Positions 34,954-45,886 of a stretch of 64,000 bases of DNA are shown piece by piece. Where the stretch lies: assembly GCA_014529385.2 (NCBI GenBank), contig CM043962.1, forward strand, positions 41,086,598 to 41,150,597. Direction: 5' to 3'. The notes below the pieces were generated by a model. That model saw only the letters and a list, made by a program, of their open reading frames with translations. It did not search any database and was not told the DNA's origin. The stretch is from Adiantum capillus-veneris. Lineage: Eukaryota; Streptophyta; Polypodiopsida; Polypodiales; Pteridaceae. Within the stretch, counting starts at the first letter, position 1; each line of letters starts with the position of its first letter. The position numbers and the translations under genes are program-made.

Positions 34954-36544
34954 TGTAACATTTAATGGCCTAAAATCTTATGTGTAGCGGAAATTAGCAT
35001 GAACATAGTGAGCATTTCATTAGAGTTGATTCCTAATGAGAATTACAAGAGTGCTTGGTGGAGAGAGCAACAAAAAGCATAACACCTAGTTAGATAGCAT
35101 CGACAATACTTTCAAAAGAGAGAGCAATTAAGCTATTGACAACAGTTGAGGACCGGATTTGCATGGAGCCGGTCCCCCCTCCAAAAGGCTTTGTATTATG
35201 GTTTCTCCCATCAAGAGAGACATTGTACAATACAATTCTTTGTGTTCCTTCAAGACGAGCTAGTGCAATGAAGATGGAAGCTTCATACACCAAGCAAAAC
35301 ACTTAATCAAACACAACTTGAATTATCCCCGTTCTCAGACCCAAGACCTCACACACCTTCGAAGATGGTGAGAGCTAGCAGGGTATGAGAGTAGATTGAG
35401 AGGAAAAAGAAGTATCTTACGAGAAAGAAGTACATCTCCTCACATAATCACTCATATTAGCATAGCTTAGCTTAGTAATTAGCTTGGTAGAGAAGATGAG
35501 CATGCATTGAAGCTTGGCTCTTGGTTGGATTTGCATCCACATGCCAAGAGAGTGTTGATGTAGGCTTCTATCTCACAAGCTTGGAGTAGGTGATGAGCTC
35601 TCCATTAAAGCTTGGGAGGAGATAGAGTATTTTTCCCTTCACACATGGTCAAGTGTGAGAGTGTGTGTGTCAATGCCAAGCAAAAATCAGCCCCCTCTCT
35701 CTCTTGGGCGAGCCCTAGCTGCTAAGTTAGGCTGGCTTTTGCCTCATTGGACCTCCCCAGGTCAAGCCAATAGGGATTAAGCAGCATAAGTGATAGCCTT
35801 CTGACATGTGTCCCCCTTTCCCCTTTTGTGAGAGCTTTAGATAATTAAATAATTAAACTAAACTCTCATTGGACCCCTTTGCCTCCCGGCCAATAGGAAT
35901 CAGGCAAGCCATGGGGCTCCTGAATGCTCATTGGACCCCTTGGGAGACTGCCCAATAGTCTTCTAGGACACTTAATTCTTATTGGTTTCTTTTATTAAAT
36001 GTTTTTAAATTAATTAAACTAGATTTACTCTAGCCTAATTCTCATTGGTCCACTTCAAGGGTCTTCCAATAGGAATTGGGCACACCTTGTGGGCATCTGG
36101 CCTAGGGAGCTGACATGTGTCCCTCATTCCCTTTGTGTAAAGGGAGCCTGTGTGTGTGTGTGTGGCTTTCTCTCTCATCCCCTAGCTTTGGGGCTCGCCC
36201 CCTCCCATGTAGGGATGTAGAAAGACTTTTTGGGACACACACTAAGCATCCAATTTTCCCTAAGGTTGACCTTTGGACACAACCTTTGAATTTTGGAACC
36301 TTAGCATTTTGGAAGTCTTAATGGGCTGAACCTTAGGGTCTTTTTGGCCCATTGTTTCACATGGCTCTTTTGCAGATGGCCCCCCCTTTGGATCCCTATT
36401 TTCCCTCCTTTGGATCCCTACTGTGGCCGGTCTGCTAACTTAACCAATATTCTAGCTTTTTCTCCCTTGGCACTTCCCCACATTAAATGATCAGTTTAAT
36501 ATGAGAAAATCATTTAGGAGAATTAGATATTGATTATTATGACA
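34954..36544 (-). repeat. 5' LTR of the chromovirus (minus strand)
   Basis: On the element's strand it starts TGTCATAATAATC and ends in ATGTTACA. It contains four pairs of inverted CCAAT boxes (ATTGG ... CCAAT, 20-26 bp apart) between about 35748 and 36070, which would serve as promoter elements. Confidence 0.95.
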
Positions 36545-36599
36545 TGCAACAATTGAAAATGGTCCAAGATTGGGGATATGACCATATATACTTGAGACT
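36545..36599 (+). pseudogene. Second copy of the gag-protease element, right part
   Basis: After the duplicated TGCAA, the text CAATTGAAAATGGTCCAAGA continues the protease tail exactly where the left part stops, and matches 11815-11865. The match ends at about 36599. Confidence 0.75.
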
Positions 36600-37185
36600 A
36601 AACACTAGACCCTTGCGGGTAAAACCCTCACAATCTCAAAGCACACAAGTACTCACACGCTCACAAGAGATACACAGTACCAATGCTAAGTGAGCATGAA
36701 AGCTCACCTTTATACGGCTGGGAGCCAGTGGTCATTTCCCTTTATAACACTGTGGTAGGCCAGTTTCAAGAGGAAGATGATACAGGAACGCCGCTTCATT
36801 AAGTGGCCACATTCTTTCCTAGTAATTAGGCGGGCCCAGCTTCAACAACATTGTAATCTCGTACAGAGAACGGAGGGAAGAGAGAGATAGAGAGATAGAG
36901 AGATGGGGCGAGAGAGAAGGGGGAGAAAGAGGGCAGTTAGATAGCACAGTAGCGCAGACTACAGGAGGCCATTGTGGTTTTACGCAAAACAGACCAAAAA
37001 TGACAGAGCCAAGCTACCCACCTTTCTTCATAGCTCTTAGTTAGCTACTATGGGTTAGGTGCCATTTAAGGCACCTCCTAAAATATCACCTACTGGATTT
37101 ACTACAATTATTCACCCAAGGCTCCCTAGGCCGATTAGTCCCCAGTTAATAATACCACAAGGATATTAACACACTATTCCTAGAG
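36600..37185. other. Unassigned LTR-like DNA
   Basis: Begins right where the gag-protease copy stops. The text (ACCCTTGCGGGTAAAACCC, then clusters of CACAAG and ACTCACACG) has the feel of the R-U5 part of a plant LTR, and GAGATA repeats occur at 36882-36905. I could not pair it with another copy and make no call on it. Confidence 0.3.
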
Positions 37186-37186
37186 A

Positions 37187-37193
37187 TGTGTGC

Positions 37194-37224
<31 letters not shown>

Positions 37225-37230
37225 CGTGCG
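37187..37230. repeat. (GT)n(GC)n microsatellite at element end
   Basis: GT run passing into CG alternation. It abuts the 3' end of the reverse-transcriptase element copy A that starts with the text ACCCTTACTCAGGCACC. Confidence 0.9.
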
Positions 37231-37262
37231 CCTACCCTTACTCAGGCACCATAACTAATGAG

Positions 37263-37454
37263 TGTTGGGGTATAAAGCCCAATGTGGTCGCCCAGGTAAG
37301 TGGACGGGCCGCCAGGTATGTACACATATTCTTTTGTAAAAACCTAATAAGAACTCACTATGCTCTACACTTTACAGTAGAGCGAGTTCACCATATCGTC
37401 GTGCTCTTCTTCTTGCACTCTCTCTCGCGTCGCACTTCCGCTCGTACTCCTTCA
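37263..37454 (+). repeat. 5' LTR of the deleted Copia element
   Basis: 192 bp from TGTTGGGGTATAAAG to CTCCTTCA. Pairs with 40855-41046; differences seen include GGACGG/GGGCGG and a few T/C changes. Confidence 0.95.
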
Positions 37455-37456
37455 AC

Positions 37457-37468
37457 TGGTATCAGAGC
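37457..37468 (+). other. Primer binding site, tRNA-Met
   Basis: TGGTATCAGAGC, two bases after the 5' LTR. Confidence 0.95.
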
Positions 37469-38552
37469 TCAGATTGAGGCTCGGGGCAGCACTGCAGGAG
37501 GCTAGAGTCACCAGCTCAGATTGGAGTGAAATTCGACAGGCGAAGACACGGCCCCAAATCCTGTGGGAAAGCCCAAAGGGCTCAGTGTTCTCAGAATTTC
37601 ATTTTGAGGTCATCTCGGCCACCGTTCGGCTTCGACAAAGGTCTGCGTAGGCCATTTTCGACTACGTGGTCTCGACGGGTGCAGATCCGACTCTGCAAAT
37701 TGGGGGTTTTCGGCCTACGACTGCAGGTGCTGAGGATATTGACACTCCCAGAGTGTTGGTTTGTGGTTGTCTACACATCGAAGGACGGCTCACAGTTCTT
37801 GGAGGCGTGTCACATACGACACGGGCGCATCTACACACAGACTGTAGGCGACATCCACTAGTTCATCAGGTAGCTTGTGTTTGCTGCTTGATATTCCAGA
37901 TTTCATCCTGACATTGCAGGTACTTCCACATGGGATGTATTGTCAGAGATGATGTATGTTTGTTGAGGGTTTGCTGGCTGTGAGTCACACAGCAAACAAC
38001 CGCCGCAGCGGTTACAGCATATAGTGGGAAATTTGTGGATGTATGACTTTGTGGGAAGTCTATGTACTGTCAGATTTACTGCAGCCTTTGTTGAGGGTCG
38101 AGTGAGGTTTTATTGAGCTGGGGGATTCTCGAATGTTGAGATCCTTTCGGTGATACAGGTCTTGGAGCGATCCCTCGAGCACCCTTAGATAGGCAGCAAG
38201 GATGTATTGACTATGAGTTAGACAGTTGGGATTGCATCTTTGCTTTACTGCCGTTGAGGCATTGTCGCAGTCTATGCTTATAGGACAGTGACAGGACAGT
38301 GAGAGACAGTACAGGTGCAAGACAGGTTTACCCGCATCTTACAGTGTCAGAGAGACAGTGTTTTTTGAGCTGTTTTTTGGTCTGTTTTTGAGTACACCAT
38401 AGCCATTTTACAAAGGAGACTCTGCCGAAATTTATGCAGAATCTGAAGCTTTCTTGGTTCATTTGACAGGTTGATATTGGTTCAGAGGTCAGTTTACAAG
38501 GGAAACTCTGCCGAATTTTTCCCAGGAAAGTAAACCACTGTGAAGCGTAGCT
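37469..38552 (+). other. Leader of the deleted Copia element
   Basis: About 1.1 kb between PBS and the gag start. Short ORFs here have no recognisable motif. No other feature seen. Confidence 0.6.
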
Positions 38553-39320
38553 ATGGCTGGATCACAGGACACTGCTCTTTACAATATCAAGAAGCTGGAT
38601 GGAACCAATTTCCCATTGTGGAAGAAGCAGATTTGGCACGTGTTGGTACAAAAGAAGCAGATATAACCTATAAAGCTCAAGGGGATAAAACCAGAAGATA
38701 TGGACGAAGATGAATGGAGAGAAATGGATGAATTGGCACTTTCTACCATTATGCTGACTTTGGCAGAAAGCGTTTACTTCAATGTAGTAGACGAGATGTC
38801 GGCTTATCAAGCATGGTTAAAGCTCAGTGATCTTTATAAGAAGCAGAGTGCAGCTTCACAGGTATACTGGCTTAAGAAGCTTGTTGACTTGAAGATGAAA
38901 GAAGGGACACCTATGTCGAATCATTTGAATGAATTCAACACAATCTATAGTCAGTTGTCAGCTCAAGGTGTCAAGTTTGATGAACCTGTTAGAGCTATGT
39001 TCCTATTGATAACATTGCCGGAAAGTTGGGACACTTTTCGCACAGCTTTGAGTAATTCTGCACCTCCAGATGGTTTGAACATAGCAGGTGTAGAAGGAAG
39101 TCTGCTTACTGAAGAAACCAATAGAAAGACAATGGACAAAGGCAAAGGAACAGCCTTAGTTGTCAGGGGAAGCACCAAAGAAAAGTACAAAGGTGGAAAG
39201 AGGAATCAGTCTCGTAGCAAGTCCCGCAGTGCTAAAGGCAAGAGTGACATAGAATGCTACCATTGTGGCAAGAAGGGTCACATGAAAAGAGACTGCATAA
39301 AAACCAGACATGGAAGCTAG
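38553..39320 (+). pseudogene. Copia gag, fused to polymerase by deletion
   Basis: The start is the ATG at 38553 (MAGSQDTALYNIKKLDGTNF), typical of UBN2-family gag; a TAA at 38664-38666 interrupts it after VQKKQI, and the frame goes on from 38700. Conserved features are YQAWLKLSDLYKKQSAASQ, LKMKEGTPMSNHLNEFNTIY, LITLPESWDTFRTALS and a canonical knuckle CYHCGKKGHMKRDC. Six codons later gag ends in another frame. The following bases already encode NQTWKLVKL of the reverse transcriptase, so the deletion joins the knuckle directly to polymerase. Confidence 0.85.
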
Positions 39321-40765
39321 TTAAATTACCACGGGGCAAAAAGGCTCTACCTTGTAAATGGGTTTACAGGTATAAGATCACCGCTCATGATAGTCAGCCA
39401 AAGTACAAAGCAAGGCTTGTTGCCAAGGGCTTTAAGCAAGAACAAGGCATTGACTTTGATGAAGTCTTCTCTCCGGTGGTCAAGATGACTACATTGAGAT
39501 GCTTTCTTGCATTGGTTGCCATATTAGATTTGGTGTTGCACCAAATGGATGTCAAGACAGCGTTCTTGCATGGCGATTTAGATGTGGAAATTTACATGCA
39601 GCAGCCAGAAGGGTTTGTTGAGAAAGGCAAGGAAGATTGGGTATGCCGGTTGTTAAAGAGTCTTTATGGCTTAAAACAATCACCGAGGGCATGGTACCAT
39701 AAATTCCACAAGTTTATGCTTTCTCAAGGCTACAAACGTAGTGAGTCCGATCACTGTCTATATACAAAGAAGGCTAAGGATGGCAGTTGGCTGATCCTTA
39801 TTTTGTATGTGGATGACATGTTGATTGCTGGCAAGCACTTGGAAGAAATTTCAGCTTTGAAGTCAAAGATGGCAAAATCGTTTGACATGAAAGACATGGG
39901 TGAGGCAAGTCATATACTTGGTATGCGCATTGAGAGAGACAGATCAAGGAAGTTGATTTGGTTATCTCAAACAGAGTATATTGACAAGGTTTTGCAACGT
40001 TTCAATATGGAGAAGGGAAAGGCATTGAGTGTTCCATTGCCACCATATGTGAAACTTAGCAAACAAGATTGTCCTGTGTCTGAGGAAGAACAGGCTGAAA
40101 TGGATAAGATTCCATATGCGTCTGCAGTGGGTAGTTTGATGTATGCAATGATTGCTACTCGCCCAGACATTGCATTTGCAGTGGGAGTAGTAAGTCGATA
40201 CATGTCAAACCCAGGCAAGAAACATTGGGAGGCAGTGAAAGGAATATTGTGATACCTGAAAGCTACAAAGAGTATGCGTATATGCTATGGGAGTCAGGAG
40301 CTAAGTGTAAAGGGTTTTACAGACTCAGATTATGCAGGTGACTTAGACAACCGAAGGTCTACGTCAGGGTATGTCTTTACATTGGCTGGTGGAGCAGTAT
40401 CATGGCGTTCTAGATTACAAGATTGTGTTACTCAGTCTACTACAGAGGCTGAATATGTTGTAGCATCAGAGGCATGCAAAGAATCAATTTGGCTTAATCG
40501 ACTAGTAACAGATTTGGGAATCAAAGAAGAGATGCCTGTGTTATATTGTGATAGTCAAAGTGCTATACAATTGGCTCGCAATCCAGCTTATCACTCAAAG
40601 ACAAAGCATGTGGATGTGAAGTATCATTTCATCAGGGAAATGCTCAAGGATAAGCAACTTCAGCTTGTCAAAGTTCACACCACAGAAAATCCTGCTGATC
40701 TACTTACAAAAGGACTTCCCTCAGAGAGCTTTGCGCATATTCGCAAGCAGATAGGTGCAGGGTAG
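39254..40765 (+). pseudogene. Copia reverse transcriptase and RNase H
   Basis: From 39300 the frame reads TWKLVKLPRGKKALPCKWVY, KARLVAKGFKQEQGIDF, QMDVKTAFLHGDL (first catalytic Asp), LYGLKQSPRAWYHKFHKF and ILYVDDMLIAG (YVDD catalytic site), then the connection and RNase H parts with FTDSDYAGDLDNRRSTSGY, TTEAEYVVASEACKE, DSQSAIQLARNPAYHSKTKH and HTTENPADLLTKGL. A TGA at 40250-40252 interrupts it where relatives have RYLK, which fits CGA to TGA by CpG deamination. The part upstream of 39300 in this frame is gag read out of frame. Confidence 0.9.
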
Positions 40766-40843
40766 TACATCACTTCTCTACATCTCTTGTATATTAGCTT
40801 GTATAGTAGCTTCTCTCACACTTAAAGTACTACATTGGACTTT

Positions 40844-40854
40844 AAGTGGGAGGT
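40844..40854 (+). other. Polypurine tract of the deleted Copia element
   Basis: AAGTGGGAGGT lies directly before the 3' LTR. Confidence 0.8.
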
Positions 40855-41046
40855 TGTTGGGGTATAAAGCCCAATGTGGTCGCCCAGGTAAGTGGGCGGG
40901 CCGCCAGGTATGTACACATATTCTTTTGTAAAAACCTAATAAGAACTCACTATGCTCTACACATTACAGTAGAGCGAGTTCACCATATCGTCGTGCTCTT
41001 CTTCTCGCACTCTCTCTCGCGTCGCACTTCCGCTCGTACTCCTTCA
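40855..41046 (+). repeat. 3' LTR of the deleted Copia element
   Basis: 192 bp, followed by the duplicated ATGAG at 41047-41051. Confidence 0.95.
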
Positions 41047-41130
41047 ATGAGTTTAGTAGGCTCATTAGATATGGGCCTTCTTCCTCAGTAAAAGACTAAG
41101 TAATGCAACATCAAACTTGATCCCATGCCA

Positions 41131-41880
41131 TTATTTTTTATTTAGAGCCGTCATTATGGTGGAAACCAAAACTCTTTTATGGAAGCCTTTAGCTTGAAAT
41201 TTCCTAATAAGGACCCCCGTTTCTTCTAGGGATGAAAATACATTAGTGGAAGAGTAGATAATTAAATGAAGAATACTTAAACAGGTATGTAGAGCCAGTT
41301 TGAATGGTCTGCTGCTCTTTTTTAATGCAAACTCAGTAGCAGTAAGCTTAAGGTGATCCCGTTTCCAAAAAAAAGCTAGTAAAAAAGTTACAACAGAGTA
41401 AGTGTCAATAATCAATTCAATGGACAGATAGTTAGTACATTTAGTGAAGTCAATACCATTGATGGTATCTTGTTTTAAAAAGGTGATTGCTAAGCAAGCA
41501 GGATAGATATCCAACACCTGATGGGAAAAGTTGGGATTATTAATACTTAATATGTCATCCATAAATATAAAAGTGTGATTACATTTTATAAGTATGGAGA
41601 GCCCCTCTGCTTGGTAAGTTTGCCTAATAATCCATTTATATTCAAAATATAGTAAATAAAGGTTGCACATAGCGGGGGAACAAGAGAATCGCATAGGAAT
41701 GCCACTTGTTTGACGCAAACAGTTATTACCAAGTACAACATAGTAGTGGTTTATAACCCACTTAATGATTATTTTAAATTGATTACTATTCCTGTGAAGT
41801 GGTGAAGCCTTGCTCACTTTCTTAACCCACCTGGTTTTCTTAACAAACGAGATACCAAAGAATCCATCTTTTGCTTTATT
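41131..41880 (-). pseudogene. Divergent reverse transcriptase, palm part, copy A
   Basis: On the minus strand the frame gives NKAKDGFFGISFVKKTRWVK, then SGIPMRFSCSPAMCN (motif B type GIPMGxxCSP, here with Arg for Gly), YFEYKWIIRQ, TFIFMDDIL (motif C with MDD), VLDIYPACL, KRDHLKL and GFHKRV. The order and spacing match a class of reverse transcriptases with GIPMG.xCAP, RY.DD, IYP and KRD motifs that I associate with Penelope-like elements. The protein is 229 aa from its first Met and has no stop, but motif A lies beyond the 41885-42600 insertion. The alternative is another RT-bearing non-LTR group. Confidence 0.5.
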
Positions 41881-41884
41881 AGGC

Positions 41885-42393
41885 CAAGTCTACGAGATAA
41901 TTTAATACATTTATGAGACCATGTTCACCTACTGGCTCCTATTTGACTGGCTCCTACTGGCTCCCCTTTTAAAATAACCATTTGTTTCTAAGATTCCTCC
42001 CATCATTTCTCTAAGGTTTTTCTTGCGCCCTACCTTCAACACCTGCAACTTCCGCGAAGAACCATCGTCCACACCCGCCAGTGCCATGCCCTTCCATCCT
42101 GTCATCCCCCTTGCCCCTCTCCCCTCTGTCCGTCACTCCTTCCTCGGGCCACCTCTCCTCCCTTAGCGAAAACCCTCCTCTTCTCGTTTGGCAGCATGTA
42201 GAGCCTTACAAAAAACCCTCAATAATGCATATTGTTTCCATCACCAATGTCAGCAAACCCACCATATCTTGAGTGCACCTGCCTACTGCTATACTTGGAT
42301 GCGAGATCAAACCCTTCGGGGCCCTCTGCAGTTGACATCGCATACTACTAGACTTGGATGCAAGAGCCACAAAGAGAGATTTCTCTGAGCGCA

Positions 42394-42445
<52 letters not shown>

Positions 42446-42600
42446 GAAAGTGGGAATAAAAAAGCATGGCCTCCACACACACACAGAGCTCCCAGGCAGA
42501 CAACCAATTGCGCAAGGAGAGAGAGAGAGAGAGTGCTTTCATGCAGACTGGGACTTTGAACTAACATCTTCATCGTCGTTGTTCAAGAGAATTTTCCAAG
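41885..42600. other. Insertion splitting copy A
   Basis: About 715 bp with no match in copy B. The left part repeats ACTGGCTCC three times (41933-41968), the middle is C-rich, and a (GA)n run occupies 42400-42442 with a shorter one at 42516-42534. No clear target duplication and no coding content. Confidence 0.4.
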
Positions 42601-42619
42601 ATTCTCCTTTAATTTCCTT

Positions 42620-42950
42620 TTAAAAAATTATATCACCTACTAGAGGGATATTTTCATAGCATTGGGTAGAATCTGTTGTATATACCGAATAAATGGCAGA
42701 TGGTAGGTTTAAGAGGACATTAGACGAGTTACCAACTATCCAAAAGGGTTGGATGTCTACTCTTGAGAAGCACCTTACATCTTTTCTTTTAATAGCACAT
42801 ATGCTTTTGAGTTCGTCACATATCAAATTAAGTCCTTCCGTGACATGTTTCATAATCTTGGAAAAAAGGCAATTGGAAGCATCTGAGATCCATCGAAATT
42901 TACCTTTATGACTTTTAAGTTGGAAATTGGATGGGAAGCTTGGTAGTTTC
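42620..42950 (-). pseudogene. Reverse transcriptase N-terminal part, copy A
   Basis: The minus-strand frame reads LICDELKSICAIKRKDVRCF, IQPFWIVGNSSNVLLNLP and TDSTQCYENIPLVGD. The last is a likely motif A (TDxxxCYENIP) and matches ITQCYENIPIEGD in copy B. The text continues upstream to about 42950 in parallel with copy B (ASDIH-NL). Confidence 0.45.
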
Positions 42951-43102
42951 TTCCTGAAATCCTATCTCAATCATACTTTTACATGTTCTCTGGATAATAA
43001 TATCCAGGTCTTCTGCAATGTAACAGAACTCACTACCTCTAAGTCGACTTTCAATTGCTTCAAAGGCAATCTTTTTGCAGATGATAGATGTCGTGTTAGA
43101 TG

Positions 43103-43569
<467 letters not shown>

Positions 43570-43604
43570 ACGAGATCACAGTTGCTCGTTGCCTAAGCAC
43601 GTAT

Positions 43605-45815
43605 GTGTGTGTAGCTGTTTTAACATGAATAATAACACATAATTGAACTTTTACATTCAAAAGACAGCTGGCTCCAGAGAAAGGGAAATGATAAGTACAA
43701 AAACAACTCAGTCTTAGAATTATTTTTGTACAATGCTTATAGAATGAAGCCTCATTCCAGTATAAAGTTACCATAAGTACTTCCTCTGCAGTAGGTGTAT
43801 GTGTAATCATGTGTGGACAACTACTTTTAAGCCAAAAAAAACCTCCAAGATAAGATAGAGTCCTTACCTGCATCCAACCAAACAAGACAACAGATATGTT
43901 AGCCTTGGATGTGTTTTACAGGTATCAATGGACTATACCAGTTGTTATCCATGTCCATCTCTTTACTTTTTCTAAAACTTACAAGCTTGGTCCAAAGTAT
44001 TTAAAAAGTTTTATCATCCCGAAGTTTATTAAGTACTTTATATTTACCACAGGGCCATAACCCCTTCTTCTCCAAATGGTATTCTTCCCCCCTTTTAAAA
44101 AAAAAAACCAAATGTTTTTGAGTTTTTATTTGTCAAATTACTAAGGCTTTGTCTAAAAAACCTAAATACCATTTAATGAGTTCAAAACTTGTTTTTGTTT
44201 ACTGATAAAGTTTTTGTTAATATGGAATCGCATCCTTCCTAATTTTATAAGTCACAATTTCATAGCAAGCCAAGTGGTAGAGAACTTATGTGGTAAACTA
44301 GCTCGTCTAATTGTCAAACCAAAAAACAAGGGCTAGCTATAAATGCTAATAGTGTATAGCATCATCTCGACCAATCAACTGATATCGAACAGTTTTATAA
44401 ATGGAATGTAGCTGGGTCCTATTCCCCCGAAGTAGCCCACATTTATTAGAACATGCAGTTATCATCCAGTAAAAGGGCAAAAAGCGACGCCAAAGTTTTA
44501 CTAAGCCAACCCACACGATCGGTTTTATTTTTATTTTGTAAGCGACAGTCATCATGATATCAAGTCACAGTGACAGTACCATATGCAAGAACCAATAATC
44601 ATCAGGGGTATACTCTTCCATCCCAAAGCTCCATTATGCATTGACAGGTTACTTACCTTTTCAATGGGCAAAAAAACAACCACAAAGTTCAGTAAGCCAA
44701 CCCACACAGTAGGTTTACAAGAATTTGCAAGCGACAATCATGATGATGTCAAGTCACAGTGCCAATACCATGTGTAAGAACCAATAATCATCAGGTGTAT
44801 ACCCTCCATCCCAAAGCTCCAGGTTACTTACTATTTCACTCCTATTTCAATGTCAAGACAAGCGGCAATTACCATACAATACTCCCCCTCATCAGTGCGT
44901 AGAAAACAACGCTATCAGTGCTGCCAGTTTACTTACCACCAGATTATGCCAAATCAATAAATTTTAGACAAATAAATCTCCTAAAAAACCAGTGAACCAG
45001 TTAACGCATAGTATCAGAATTTTTATTGTGTACAATGGTCATAATTTATAAGCCAAAACCTCAAATGATTAAGGATTACCATTATTCAAACCATATATGG
45101 CTTTTACTAGAAAAAATTTGAAACCCAGTTGAGGGGTGAGAGTAACAAAACCATTCAACTCTATGCACTTGAAATGTAAAGCAACCCCATTCGGTGGGCT
45201 ATATCAGGCATCCCTACAGGTGATCAAAATACCTTAGCATGGTTATGTTTATGAAATCTAAACAAGAAAGAAAACTGCATTTAGTAGATAGTGACAAACT
45301 TGAGTTGGTTGAGCTACAAGCTCCATGTTGGTGCATCAGTGAATAATGAAAACCAACACACAGTCCTCTCTCTCAAAAAAAACACACCCAAAGCTAAGTG
45401 AGGGGCAGAAAGCACCCTCACCTCCTTAAATAGAGGGGCGGAAACACCATCACTCATGGCATGCACAGAATCCTCCCAGGTATTGCGTGTAGTATGTGCC
45501 TTCTGGGGAATCGACACCATGCGGCCGCCTTAGTAGTGGTCTGGCTCACCATTGGCAAGAATTTTTACCACAATGCCTCATCGCAGAGTAGGTAAGTGTA
45601 AATTAGAGAGACCCACGTTTTTTACTTGCCAGCCTACTGCTTAAGTGGCAGTTATTAGCCTATAAGGGCTCTACCCAATGGTAGATTTCAAACTTAGTGT
45701 ACAAAATTGAAGCTATCTATGCAAGGTGACATTTTTTAGGGTTTAGTAAAGTTTTTCCAATATGTTGAAAGCTCAAAAAGCAAGTAACAAAGTGTGTGTG
45801 TGTGTGTGTGTGTGT
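43605..45815 (-). repeat. 2.2-kb direct repeat, left copy (pseudo-LTR-like)
   Basis: Aligns along its length with 49597-51739. Both copies start (plus strand) at GTGTGTGTAGCTGTTTTAACAT and end at AAGCAAGTAACAAAGTGTGTG, so each is bounded by TG runs. Inside is a tandem repeat with a 190-bp period: ACCAATAATCATCAGG at about 44590 and 44779, and AGCCAACCCACAC at 44504 and 44694. No protein motif is visible. The repeat lies downstream of the reverse-transcriptase body on the element's strand. Confidence 0.85.
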
Positions 45816-45886
45816 ACCCACTCTGTCCCAGGCACCAAACACAATGGGTTGATAGTAGGCCCATTGTGAATGGGCCTACTACCTTA

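Larger units (their letters stand above)
27641..36544 (-). mobile_element. Young Ty3/Gypsy chromovirus with intact polyprotein
   Basis: An 8,904-bp element on the minus strand, inserted in the degraded gag-protease copy and flanked by TGCAA (27636-27640, 36545-36549). Its two 1,591-bp LTRs differ by only a few changes that I could see (two substitutions, two single-base indels), so the insertion is recent. It has a tRNA-iMet PBS, a polypurine tract, an RS-rich upstream ORF and one 1,409-codon gag-pol frame with no stop. All catalytic residues checked are present, so it may be autonomous. Confidence 0.95.
37263..41046 (+). mobile_element. Internally deleted Ty1/Copia element with 192-bp LTRs
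   Basis: The element has LTRs TGTTGGGG...CTTCA, tRNA-Met PBS, polypurine tract and a 5-bp duplication ATGAG (37258-37262, 41047-41051). It codes for gag and for reverse transcriptase plus RNase H, but protease and integrase are gone: gag is joined to the polymerase at its zinc knuckle. Two nonsense codons are also present. The LTRs differ by only a few bases, so the insertion is fairly recent. It interrupts Penelope-like copy A. Confidence 0.95.
37231..43102 (-). mobile_element. Penelope-like element candidate, copy A (5'-truncated)
   Basis: Outside the Copia insertion (37263-41046) this region matches copy B at 45.8-47.0 kb: the same 3' end next to a (TG)n run (ACCC.CT..TC.CAGGCACCA), the same reverse-transcriptase parts on the minus strand, and the same text up to about 42,950. 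It stops near 43,100 against another (TG)n run. A further insertion of about 700 bp (41885-42600) splits the reverse transcriptase. Copy A is therefore a decayed, 5'-truncated relative of copy B. The class assignment rests on the motifs described for the ORFs and is tentative. Confidence 0.5.
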
